Positions 9,525-17,091 of a stretch of 64,000 nt of DNA are shown in pieces. Both the position numbers and the translations under genes were made by a program. The stretch spans positions 186,001-250,000 of the forward strand of contig JAZRRX010000039.1 in NCBI GenBank assembly GCA_045651165.1, given 5' to 3'. The stretch comes from RGIG4608 sp045651165. GTDB taxonomy: Bacteria; Bacillota; Clostridia; Oscillospirales; CAG-272. The notes under the pieces are model-generated. The model saw only the letters and a program-made list of their open reading frames with translations, was not told where the DNA came from and did not search any database. How positions within the stretch are numbered: the stretch's first letter is position 1; every line of letters starts with the position of its first letter.

Positions 9525-10724
9525 TCAATCACGTTCGCCTTCATCAAGATAATGAACGTCAACCACTACGTCATTGAAAATCAAATTAAACAAATTCTGC
9601 CTTTTGTAAGTGAACAAACTAAAGGCATTTGCTATTCCGCCGATAATTACTATTGACAAAATAACAATAGCCAACGAAATATTGCAATCAGTACTTACAG
9701 GCATAAACATTGCTTCATATCCCCCGTTAAATGGTGGAAAAAGATATAAAATGAATGAAACAGGAATAAATCCAAAGCAACTAACAACAGTTTTCAAAAG
9801 TGGCACATACCAAGCATTTGCCCTGCCGTCAGTTCTAATTACTCCCAAACCAAATAATTTATAACCGAGTGTTTTTTCGTCCTTAAACAAATATTTCGGA
9901 ATAAGCAAAACTATAAAGCAAGCTATAAATATCGACACCACTAAAGCAATATTAGTTAATCTTGCTTCGGAACAATATGCATTTTTATAATCTGCATAAT
10001 GAGTTGAGAAATATGGCTCACTCTTAATAATTTGAGTTTCTGCCTCTTCAAGCATATTGGCATACGCATTGTAGTATGAACGATAATAAGTCGCACCGGT
10101 TTGTCCAATACTGTCAGAAGAATCAATAAACAAATAGTGGAACAAATAGTATGCCACCTGCGTATTTAAAACCGGTATTTCACTAAGTTCCCTGTTAAAT
10201 GAAAACATAAACGTTGCATCATCACCAAACGCCAATTTGTATATTTCAAAAACGTCCTTTTTTGATTCAACGGATATATTCGAATTGGTTTTTAAATACC
10301 TTGTGTAAAAGTATGCTATATTGTCGTTTTCAGCCGAGTGTACACCATTTATCATTACATCATGACTTGAATCCATCACAAAATCGGGCTGCTGATTATT
10401 TCCAAAAATCTCATATGATAAGCAAATAGCTCTATAGAGATTTTTCAAAACAACTACCTCAGTTGACACTCTTTCACCATCAACATATTCAACAATGTGA
10501 GTTTCTTTTGTAAATTGCTCATAATAAGCAATCTCATCCTCAACAATTTGGTTATATGCTTTGTATGCCGATGTATTTTGCGTGATATAAAACAATCCCG
10601 AAAAAATAGCACCGGCAATCAAAGCAACCAATATGAAGTCTATCGCAAAGCAAACAAAGCGTTTACTTAGCTTTGCAGGCGACGATCTTTTTAAAATTTC
10701 AATATTGGATTCAAAAAGCTTCAC
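9525..10724 (-). CDS. RDD-family membrane protein
   Basis: A 399-residue polytopic membrane protein with RDD-family hallmarks: KRFVCFAIDFILVALIAG at the N-terminal membrane segment and a later LGYKLFGLGVIRTDG stretch before another pair of helices. Between the first and second helices there is an extracytoplasmic domain of roughly 200 residues, which is large for the family. The start is GTG, two bases after the stop of the lipoprotein gene, so translation is likely coupled. RDD proteins have no agreed function; some have been linked to ion transport. Finding one between a lipoprotein and a sugar-binding protein in an uptake operon is unusual. Confidence 0.8.
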   Translation of the reverse strand: MKLFESNIEILKRSSPAKLSKRFVCFAIDFILVALIAGAIFSGLFYITQNTSAYKAYNQIVEDEIAYYEQFTKETHIVEYVDGERVSTEVVVLKNLYRAICLSYEIFGNNQQPDFVMDSSHDVMINGVHSAENDNIAYFYTRYLKTNSNISVESKKDVFEIYKLAFGDDATFMFSFNRELSEIPVLNTQVAYYLFHYLFIDSSDSIGQTGATYYRSYYNAYANMLEEAETQIIKSEPYFSTHYADYKNAYCSEARLTNIALVVSIFIACFIVLLIPKYLFKDEKTLGYKLFGLGVIRTDGRANAWYVPLLKTVVSCFGFIPVSFILYLFPPFNGGYEAMFMPVSTDCNISLAIVILSIVIIGGIANAFSLFTYKRQNLFNLIFNDVVVDVHYLDEGERD

Positions 10725-10726
10725 TG

Positions 10727-11818
10727 TTAGTCGTTTTCGTCATCCAAGAAAGTGCAATAAACAGGCTCTGCGGGAATCTTCTTAGCCACTTCAGTTTCAT
10801 CTGCAGTTGCAGAATAGTTAGAGAATGTAGCATCGCAGCTGAAATGGTAGAAGGCAACATTACTTGCCACAGGCTGTCCGTTTTCATAAAGAACATCCAA
10901 CTCAGCGCTAAGCTGGAATGATCCCATATAGGTATCATTTACGTAAACGTGGAAGTTTGCACCGTCACGAGCAACTCCAAGTTTAAACTTTGTTTCGTAA
11001 GTGATTGTGTTTTCGCCTGTATTCCAAGCGTAATCGTGATGTCTTGCCAAGGAGTCTGTAATACCATCTTCCCAAGCCCAGTGTCCGCCCTGAGCAACTT
11101 CACAAACACCAAATTCGTTCCAATTATTATTATCTTCAGCTCTTACGACATGACCATTTTCGTCATAATAGTCACCCAAACCGATAGAAGCGTTCAAGTA
11201 GAATGCAACCATAGTTTCAATGCCTTGAGAATTTTCGTTCTGAGCAACGATACCAATCTTAGGCCATCTGTCATCCCAGTTTACAGAGTGAACTGTAATT
11301 TCAGTTTCAACATACCACTTAGTAGAGTAGATATCAGCAATGTAGTAGAAGTTGGTAATACCGGAGCTTGTTCTGAATGAACCTGTTCCTGTAGCTTCAT
11401 CCCATTCATTTGTGAAATCATCTTCAGAAGGAATCATAGACATTTCTCTATCGATAAACACCTTGCCAACAACAACTTCAAAAGAGCAAGTCTTTGTGTT
11501 GTCAACATTAGAAGTAACTGTAATTGTTACGGCACCGGAAGCAAGCGCTTCTGCTCTCTTTCCATTGATTTTAACAATCTCAGGGTTGCTTGATTCGTAT
11601 GTACAAGCCTTTTGTGCAGCACTCAAAGCTGAATTGCCCTTGATTTCATAAAAATTAGTCAACAAAAGATCTTCACCAATCTTCAATGTTGTTGATTTTT
11701 CTTTCGCAGTCAATGACGCGATGGGGCTTGAGGGTTCAGTTTCACCACAAGCGGTTACAACCAAACACAACATACAAGACAAAAGAACTAACGCCACCGT
11801 AGTAATTATTTTTTTCAT
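10727..11818 (-). CDS. Lipoprotein with Ig-like and jelly-roll-like domains
   Basis: A secreted lipoprotein, first gene of the minus-strand operon. The ATG at 11818 gives 363 residues and a normal signal (MKKIITTVALVLL, lipobox VTAC); an in-frame GTG nine bases upstream is less likely. After the lipobox comes a Big_2-type Ig-like domain of about 80 residues (TYESSNPEIVKING block). The remaining 240 residues are rich in aromatic and beta-strand sequence (WYVETEITV, FHVYVNDTYMGSFQL) and look like a LamG/concanavalin-type jelly roll, which often binds glycans. No catalytic motif is recognised. A role as a surface glycan-binding partner of the importer is inference. Confidence 0.7.
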   Translation of the reverse strand: MKKIITTVALVLLSCMLCLVVTACGETEPSSPIASLTAKEKSTTLKIGEDLLLTNFYEIKGNSALSAAQKACTYESSNPEIVKINGKRAEALASGAVTITVTSNVDNTKTCSFEVVVGKVFIDREMSMIPSEDDFTNEWDEATGTGSFRTSSGITNFYYIADIYSTKWYVETEITVHSVNWDDRWPKIGIVAQNENSQGIETMVAFYLNASIGLGDYYDENGHVVRAEDNNNWNEFGVCEVAQGGHWAWEDGITDSLARHHDYAWNTGENTITYETKFKLGVARDGANFHVYVNDTYMGSFQLSAELDVLYENGQPVASNVAFYHFSCDATFSNYSATADETEVAKKIPAEPVYCTFLDDEND

Positions 11819-11832
11819 AATAATCACTTTTC

Positions 11833-11858
11833 GATAATCAGTTGTACCTCTGATTACC
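11833..11858 (-). promoter_or_regulatory. Inverted repeat in the leader of the minus-strand operon
   Basis: A 9-bp stem (GATAATCAG against CTGATTACC, one G-T pair in RNA) with an 8-base loop lies 15-40 bases upstream of the lipoprotein ATG at 11818. A good Shine-Dalgarno-like sequence (AAAGGAG, minus strand) lies just beyond it, about 40 bases from the ATG, too far to be used directly. Folding of the hairpin would bring the two closer. It could instead be a protein operator. The function is inference. Confidence 0.45.
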
Positions 11859-11951
11859 TATTCTCCTTTTTATTATTTTTCACCGTGAGTACAACACAGT
11901 ATTTGTCAAATACATTCTATCATATAATAAGGAAACAAAAAACCTCTTCAA

Positions 11952-11969
11952 TTACACACTTGGGTGTAA
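11952..11969. promoter_or_regulatory. Candidate operator TTACAC-N6-GTGTAA between divergent genes
   Basis: A perfect 6-bp inverted repeat with a 6-base spacer sits in the 300-base region between the divergently transcribed lipoprotein operon and the AraC regulator. The symmetry and place suit a regulator-binding site. No second copy was noticed in the window, so support is limited to position and symmetry. Confidence 0.35.
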
Positions 11970-12061
11970 AATATTCTCATCTTTACCTCTTTTTCTCTAA
12001 TTTATCCAATAATTGCTCATTATATTTGTGCATTATATACAAAAATTGGCATTTTCGCGCG

Positions 12062-12090
12062 TTGACAAAGATTTTGAAATATGCTAATAT
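12062..12090 (+). promoter_or_regulatory. Sigma-A-type promoter of the AraC regulator
   Basis: TTGACA at 12062-12067 and TAATAT at 12085-12090 are separated by 17 bases, close to the vegetative consensus. The predicted start of transcription lies about 25 bases before the regulator gene, whose Shine-Dalgarno site is AAAGGAGG at about 12108-12115. Confidence 0.7.
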
Positions 12091-12122
12091 ATAAATAAAT
12101 AATCGCGAAAGGAGGGCAAAGT

Positions 12123-12974
12123 ATGTATATAAATGCATGGGGAGAAAAAATTGTAATAGACAACATTCAAACGAATAGTTTTCTCGAACCAATCATGGCA
12201 GGAATTACTTATCCTAATCCCTCATACAGAATAATGCATAATATTTCAAAGGAATTCCCCTATGACGCCTATGTTTTTGAATATGTTGTTAAAGGCAAGG
12301 GTTATATTGAAACTCCAGAGAAAAAATACACTGTAACCGAAGGAGATTTCTACTTTTTAAACAAGCTCCGATACCATATTTATTACCCCGACTCAGATGA
12401 TCCTTATGAAAAGATTTTCATTGTTTTAAAGGGGAAATTCGTTGATTTTCTTGTTTCTAACCACCTTTCAAATGATAGTGTATATATAAAAAAATGCAAC
12501 ATGCACAATTATATGATCCATGTCATCAATTTGCTCAGCCAAAGCGATACTATAAACTATGATAGACTCACCGTTTGTGTCTTGGAAATTTTTCAATTAG
12601 CCTTCCCTTCTCCTTATCACACTGTCCCAAGCACTAGCAAAATACCGGAAATGATACGAAACTATATAGATTTGCATATTCGCGAAAAAATCACATTAGA
12701 GGATATAAGCAATAGCCTTTACATCAGCAAATCGCATATTGAACGTGCCTTCAAAAAGGAATATGGGATCACCCCTCTCGTATATTGCACTAATCAAAAG
12801 ATTGCTCAGGTTGCTTCAATGCTTATAACTACTGACTATTCACTTGCTCAAATATCACAGCAGCTTGGATTTTCTGACGTAAAATATATGTCAAAAAGCT
12901 TCAAAAGAATTACTGGTCAAACCCCACTCCAATATAAGCGTGAAAGGCTTTCCAAAACAAAAATGGGGCAATAA
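12123..12974 (+). CDS. AraC-family transcriptional regulator
   Basis: A 283-residue regulator with an N-terminal cupin-like sensor (residues about 20-120, with VKGKGYIETPEKKYTVTEGD) and a C-terminal pair of helix-turn-helix motifs (about 175-275). The first helix set is ITLEDISNSLYISKSHIERA and the second contains LAQISQQLGFSDVKYMSKSF, a typical AraC signature. It diverges from the hemicellulose operon on the minus strand and is the obvious candidate to switch that operon on in response to a sugar. A strong AAAGGAGG site supports the start. Confidence 0.92.
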   Translation: MYINAWGEKIVIDNIQTNSFLEPIMAGITYPNPSYRIMHNISKEFPYDAYVFEYVVKGKGYIETPEKKYTVTEGDFYFLNKLRYHIYYPDSDDPYEKIFIVLKGKFVDFLVSNHLSNDSVYIKKCNMHNYMIHVINLLSQSDTINYDRLTVCVLEIFQLAFPSPYHTVPSTSKIPEMIRNYIDLHIREKITLEDISNSLYISKSHIERAFKKEYGITPLVYCTNQKIAQVASMLITTDYSLAQISQQLGFSDVKYMSKSFKRITGQTPLQYKRERLSKTKMGQ

Positions 12975-13047
12975 ATTCTCATTTTTTCATCAAACAGGCA
13001 AATTTTGCCACAAAATAAAATGCAGTTTAGCAGAAAGGTATATTAAA

Positions 13048-15039
13048 ATGAAAAAGTCAACATTGATTATTTTACTTATCCTTGCATTAACACTATTTAT
13101 CACATCGTGTGAAGGACCCTCTTCCACACAGCCTTCAAGCAGTAGTACAACGCAAAATCCGCCTTCTCCCAATGAGATTGTGGATATACAGGTAAGTGGT
13201 GCTCAAACAACATTTGCTTTTCTTGAAGAATTCAACTATGAGGATTTGTTGGTTATGGCAACATTAACAAACGGTAAACAAAAAATTTTATTTGAAGAAA
13301 GTTACTCAGTTTCTTGCGAAGATTATAATTCAATGAGAGCAGGAACATACGAAGTGAAAGTAAATATCAACGGTACTGATATTGTAAAATCCTACAATGT
13401 ACAAGTAAAACCAGCTAATAAACTCAAAGTTCTTATGATTGGAAACTCTTATGCCGATGACACCATTAACTACGCTTACGAAATTGCAAAGAGCGTAGGT
13501 ATTCCTGAAGAAAACATTCTCATTGCAGATATCTATATCGGTGGTTGTTCCCTTGCAACACACTGGTCAAATGCGCAATCAAACGCTCCTGCATATCGTT
13601 TCGGCTTGGAAAAAGAGGGCTGGTTCGACAGTTCTAATACCAAATGGACTATGGAACAAGCAATTATGTATGCTGATTGGGATTTCATCACATTACAACA
13701 AAACAGCGGTAACAGTGGTGGTCCTTCATCATATTCCTGCTTGCAGGATTTAATGAACTATGTTTATGATGTCGCTACTGACGAGATTAACAATCCGAAT
13801 GCAAATCCCGATGTAAAATTAGTATGGCATCAGACCTGGGCATATCAGCAAGGAACAACGGCAGACGCGTTTAAAAAACACAATTATGATCAAATGACGA
13901 TGTACAATGACATTATGTCATGCCTTAAAAACTTCGTTTTAAATAAGGATTTCCTTACTATCATTCCCAATGGCACAGCTATCCAAAATGCCAGAACATC
14001 TTCTATTGGTGATACATTCAGTCGCGACGAACATAATCACTTGAGCTATGGCGCAGGCAGATATATCGCATCTATGAACCTTGTAAGCGTTCTTACAGGT
14101 ATTGATATGTCAGATTTGACTTGGAAGCCCACAGATAGTGGATTTAATTATCCATTGACTGAAACTGAAATTGCAATTTGTAAGGAAAGCGTTGCAAACG
14201 CAATTGCCAATCCCTTGGAAATAACAAAATCAAAATATCCTCCCACCCCCATAAACCTTTCAGATATGTTTGAAGGCGAAGGAACCGAAGTAAATCCATA
14301 TCTCATTCAAAGTGTAGAGGATATGTGGAAGCTTTCAAATTACACCAAAGGAAAAAGCTTTACAGATACAAATACATATTTCAAATTGACAGCTGATATT
14401 GATCTTAGCGCAGATAATTGGGTTCCCATTTGCGCCTCCGCAGAAAGCGGTTGGGTGGCAACACCAAATTCCTTCAATGGAAACTTTGACGGAAACGGAA
14501 AAACCATTACGTTCAAAGGCAACTACACAGGTGACACTTGGGCAAAGGGCTTGTTCTCTGCTGTTGGCGGATATGTTCACGATCTCACCCTTAAAGGCGA
14601 AATCAATATTGAAAAGGGTCGAGTAGGCTCACTTGCAAGCATGGCAATGGCAGGTGCAAAAATTGAAAATATCACCTCTTACGTAAATATTACAGCAGGA
14701 AATAACCAGATTGGCGGTATTATAGGATATGTTAATACAGATAACGTAACCTTAACCAACTGTGTAAACTACGGCACAGTAACCGGAAGACAGCTTGTCG
14801 GAGGTATTGTTGGCGGTGGATTTAAAAATACTGCTTACATAAATTGCAAAAACCACGGTGCTGTAACCGCTACAAACATAGAGGTTGGAGGTATTGTTGG
14901 TGAAAAATATGCTTCTGCGACTCTCACTAACTGTAAAAACACCGGCGTTATAAAAGCAGGCAGCACTACAGCAACAAGCGATATAGGCACTGAAGGCGCT
15001 TATGCAGGCAATCTCGTTGGTCACCAATATAATAAATAA
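13048..15039 (+). CDS. Secreted DUF4886 SGNH-like lipoprotein with GLUG repeats
   Basis: The reading frame opens further upstream, but the ATG at 13048 has an AGAAAGG site and starts a proper lipoprotein signal (MKKSTLIILLILALTLFITSC). The mature protein of about 640 residues has an Ig-like domain (about 30-115), then a DUF4886 domain with SGNH-hydrolase traits: MIGNSYADD carries the Ser, TLQQNSGNSG the Asn block, and DEHNHLSYGAGRY the Asp/His. The C-terminal third contains GLUG-type repeats (for example NQIGGIIGYVNTDNVTLTNC and QLVGGIVGG), which form surface beta-structures. It follows the AraC gene by 73 bases and may belong to the same regulon. An esterase acting on plant glycans is plausible but not shown. 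Confidence 0.75.
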   Translation: MKKSTLIILLILALTLFITSCEGPSSTQPSSSSTTQNPPSPNEIVDIQVSGAQTTFAFLEEFNYEDLLVMATLTNGKQKILFEESYSVSCEDYNSMRAGTYEVKVNINGTDIVKSYNVQVKPANKLKVLMIGNSYADDTINYAYEIAKSVGIPEENILIADIYIGGCSLATHWSNAQSNAPAYRFGLEKEGWFDSSNTKWTMEQAIMYADWDFITLQQNSGNSGGPSSYSCLQDLMNYVYDVATDEINNPNANPDVKLVWHQTWAYQQGTTADAFKKHNYDQMTMYNDIMSCLKNFVLNKDFLTIIPNGTAIQNARTSSIGDTFSRDEHNHLSYGAGRYIASMNLVSVLTGIDMSDLTWKPTDSGFNYPLTETEIAICKESVANAIANPLEITKSKYPPTPINLSDMFEGEGTEVNPYLIQSVEDMWKLSNYTKGKSFTDTNTYFKLTADIDLSADNWVPICASAESGWVATPNSFNGNFDGNGKTITFKGNYTGDTWAKGLFSAVGGYVHDLTLKGEINIEKGRVGSLASMAMAGAKIENITSYVNITAGNNQIGGIIGYVNTDNVTLTNCVNYGTVTGRQLVGGIVGGGFKNTAYINCKNHGAVTATNIEVGGIVGEKYASATLTNCKNTGVIKAGSTTATSDIGTEGAYAGNLVGHQYNK

Positions 15040-15095
15040 AAGTTAAAAAATATTCATAGCCACAGTACAAAGCAATTCAATTTAATATTAAACAC

Positions 15096-15133
15096 AAAAG
15101 GTGAGTATCTGCATTAAGCAGTACTCACCTTTT
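15096..15133 (+). terminator. Rho-independent terminator after the DUF4886 gene
   Basis: AAAAGGTGAGTA (15096-15107) pairs with TACTCACCTTTT (15122-15133), with a further CTGC/GCAG pairing inside the loop. The flanking A and T tracts let it work in both directions. Confidence 0.85.
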
Positions 15134-15431
15134 ATAATTAGATTAAAACACCCTCACAATAAATACTATTAATCATATAGTTTATATATTTCAAATCAGA
15201 TGAATGCCAATTCATTATATTTTTCCACTTTATTTTGCACTTTATTTTTATAATTTAAAATAATATTCCCCTGTTACGCAATTTAATCATATCCGCTACG
15301 CAGTTTGTTACGCAACAAGGCTTTTGAGTTATTTTATGATGCTAAAACGCTATTTATTTCACACAGAATATAGCTCAAACAATGACTTTAACTCGCTGTG
15401 TGTAATGACCGAAAGTTTAAAAATTGACCAG

Positions 15432-15476
15432 TTGGGGTGGTAGAGGCCGCAGGTTCAAGTCCTGTCACTTAGACCA
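15432..15476 (+). pseudogene. 3' half of tRNA-Pro(GGG), truncated
   Basis: From the anticodon loop onward the sequence is a good tRNA: loop TTGGGGT with anticodon GGG (15432-15438), 3' anticodon stem GGTAG, variable loop AGGCC, T-arm GCAGG/TTCAAGT/CCTGT (15449-15465), acceptor strand CACTTAG, discriminator A and encoded CCA (15474-15476). The 5' half is absent: neither CTACC before the loop nor a CTAAGTG acceptor partner occurs upstream. A terminator follows directly. Tyrosine integrases commonly target this half of tRNA genes, so this is probably an att remnant. Confidence 0.75.
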
Positions 15477-15477
15477 G

Positions 15478-15516
15478 AAAAAAACCTTGAAAACATTGAG
15501 TTTTCAAGGTTTTTTC
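15478..15516 (+). terminator. Terminator following the tRNA-Pro remnant
   Basis: A long near-perfect stem with CCTTGAAAAC against GTTTTCAAGG, flanked by A and T tracts, loop ATTGA. It lies one base after the encoded CCA, as expected for the original terminator of a tRNA gene. Confidence 0.85.
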
Positions 15517-15662
15517 TTTTGCCTCTTACGCAGTTTTTACGTGGGGTGTTACACAATTTGTTACGCAGATTTGTGTAACGCCCTATTTATTTCACATTAT
15601 GCAAACCTTATTAATAAAACTCTGTTAATTTCACACAAAATATGGGTCAAATATTCTAAAAT

Positions 15663-15690
15663 AAAAAAGCGAGTTTTCACTCGCTTTTTT
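15663..15690 (-). terminator. Terminator of the M20 peptidase operon
   Basis: AAAAAAGCGAG (15663-15673) pairs with CTCGCTTTTTT (15680-15690) with a six-base loop, about 28 bases beyond the stop of the minus-strand peptidase gene. On the minus strand it ends in a T tract. Confidence 0.85.
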
Positions 15691-15717
15691 ATTTCTCTTT
15701 GATAATAGTGAATATCA

Positions 15718-17091
15718 TTACACCTTCACAATGAATTTCTTATAAAAAACAACGCATTCGCCAATATTTTTAACGGCAATATGCTCATTTGCATTGTGTA
15801 TTGTTGCAAACTGCGCTTTATTTAAGTCAATCGGAGCAAAGCGTAAAATATTATCGGCAACGTCTGTAAGACGTCTTGCATCAGTTCCTGCGGTAAGCAA
15901 AAACGGAACTACGGCAACGTCTGGGAAGGTTTCATGAAGAAGCTCTTCAACCTTTTTGAACGCTTCACCATTGAAATCGGTCGGCTGACAGTAGTCACGC
16001 TCAAGCTCCTCTATCTCCACACCGTATTTTGAACCAATTTTCTTTATTTTTTCAAGTCCTTGATACAAATCGTCTTCTCTTACGCACCTTAAAAACATTA
16101 TTGTTTCGGCATTCTTTGCTCTAAATGTAGGCTCATCCGTATCTCCAGCAAAGACACTTTGAAAGCTTATGCTAGTTGCAAGCATAGCGCTTGCGGCAGG
16201 AATTCCCATCATAATTTTTTTAATAACGGGAGCAAAAATTCCTATATTTCCAAATAACACATTCATTGGAAAGGACATATACGCCACATGTCTTTCAAAG
16301 GTTGCCCTAACTTCGGGATAAAATTTGCCTTTAAAAATGTTCGCATTGCTCACCTCGGTAATAAATCTACTTATATTGAGAGCTGCGCTATCCGCCGCCT
16401 TACCAAATCCTCCGTGGCCAAGTTGCTCGGAATTAACCTTGCACTTAAAATAGTGTCGGCTTTTCTCGTGAACGGCAACGACTGCGCTCTTGCATTTTAC
16501 TCCTGGAATTTGTCCCTGTGTAATTGCACCACCCTCATCAAGAACCACATCAAATCGTATTCCGTTTTCCTTAAAATATTCGGTTGCAAGGACCATACCG
16601 TCACCGCCAACCTCCTCGTTGTCGGACGAACCGATATAGAGATTTATACCTTCAAAGTCATATCCCTCTTTCAAAAGCTCCTCACACGCCTGAAGCTCTG
16701 CAAAAAGAGGAGTTTTAGTATCAATAGTACCTCTTCCGTATAAATAACCATCCTTTTCAGTTGACTTGAAGGGTTCAGTAATCCAACCTTCTCCTCCATC
16801 AACCACATCATGGTGTGACATAAGCATTACGTTTTTCTTGGCATTTTTACCCTCGATAACGTAAACAAAGCAACCACTTCCAAAAGAGAGGCGTTTTGCT
16901 TTAGCGGAAATATTAGGAAAAAGCTCCTCTATTTTTGCATAAAGTCTATCGAATTCACTCTTGTTTTTACCATCACGGGTCCAAACAGTTTTACAATCAA
17001 TAAGCTCAGATAGTTTTTTTACGTATTCTTTATTTTTCTCAACAGGTACAGAACAACGCTCACTTTCATCTTTAAGCTTGTAATAAGCCAT
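15718..17091 (-). CDS. M20-family metallopeptidase
   Basis: A 457-residue zinc-dependent hydrolase of the M20 (carboxypeptidase/dipeptidase) family, probably cytoplasmic. Metal-binding and catalytic motifs are visible: LMSHHDVVDGG (His and catalytic Asp), GRGTIDTKTP (bridging Asp) and SSDNEEVGGDG (general-base Glu pair). A dimerisation domain interrupts the catalytic one near residues 215-330. The ATG at 17091 shares one base with the TGA stop of the transporter gene upstream, so the two are co-translated. That pairing suggests hydrolysis of an imported N-acyl or dipeptide compound; the substrate is not known. Confidence 0.9.
   Translation of the reverse strand: MAYYKLKDESERCSVPVEKNKEYVKKLSELIDCKTVWTRDGKNKSEFDRLYAKIEELFPNISAKAKRLSFGSGCFVYVIEGKNAKKNVMLMSHHDVVDGGEGWITEPFKSTEKDGYLYGRGTIDTKTPLFAELQACEELLKEGYDFEGINLYIGSSDNEEVGGDGMVLATEYFKENGIRFDVVLDEGGAITQGQIPGVKCKSAVVAVHEKSRHYFKCKVNSEQLGHGGFGKAADSAALNISRFITEVSNANIFKGKFYPEVRATFERHVAYMSFPMNVLFGNIGIFAPVIKKIMMGIPAASAMLATSISFQSVFAGDTDEPTFRAKNAETIMFLRCVREDDLYQGLEKIKKIGSKYGVEIEELERDYCQPTDFNGEAFKKVEELLHETFPDVAVVPFLLTAGTDARRLTDVADNILRFAPIDLNKAQFATIHNANEHIAVKNIGECVVFYKKFIVKV

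Larger units (their letters stand above)
15134..15662. other. Gene-free stretch with recombination-site-like repeats
   Basis: No credible gene is seen. The stretch holds a truncated tRNA-Pro, a strong terminator and several (C/T)TACGCA words (15273-15284, 15296-15316, 15526-15535, 15561-15567). A perfect inverted repeat, GTTACACAA at 15548-15556 and TTGTGTAAC at 15571-15579, flanks one of these words. A 14-bp direct repeat, CTATTTATTTCACA, occurs at 15350-15363 and 15583-15596, on either side of the tRNA piece. Together they resemble the att region left by an integrative element; no integrase gene remains. Confidence 0.55.

Noticed and set aside
12940..13047. Upstream extension of the DUF4886 lipoprotein
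   Set aside because: It overlaps the AraC gene and would bury the signal peptide; the ATG at 13048 has its own ribosome-binding site.
15266..15320. TTACGCA words as a CRISPR-like array
   Set aside because: Units are short, irregularly spaced and not separated by unique spacers of constant length; no cas genes are near.
15424..15702. Open frame of 92 codons starting MTSWGGRGRRFKSCHLDQ
   Set aside because: It reads through the tRNA-Pro remnant and its terminator; the peptide is a translation of RNA-gene sequence, not a protein.
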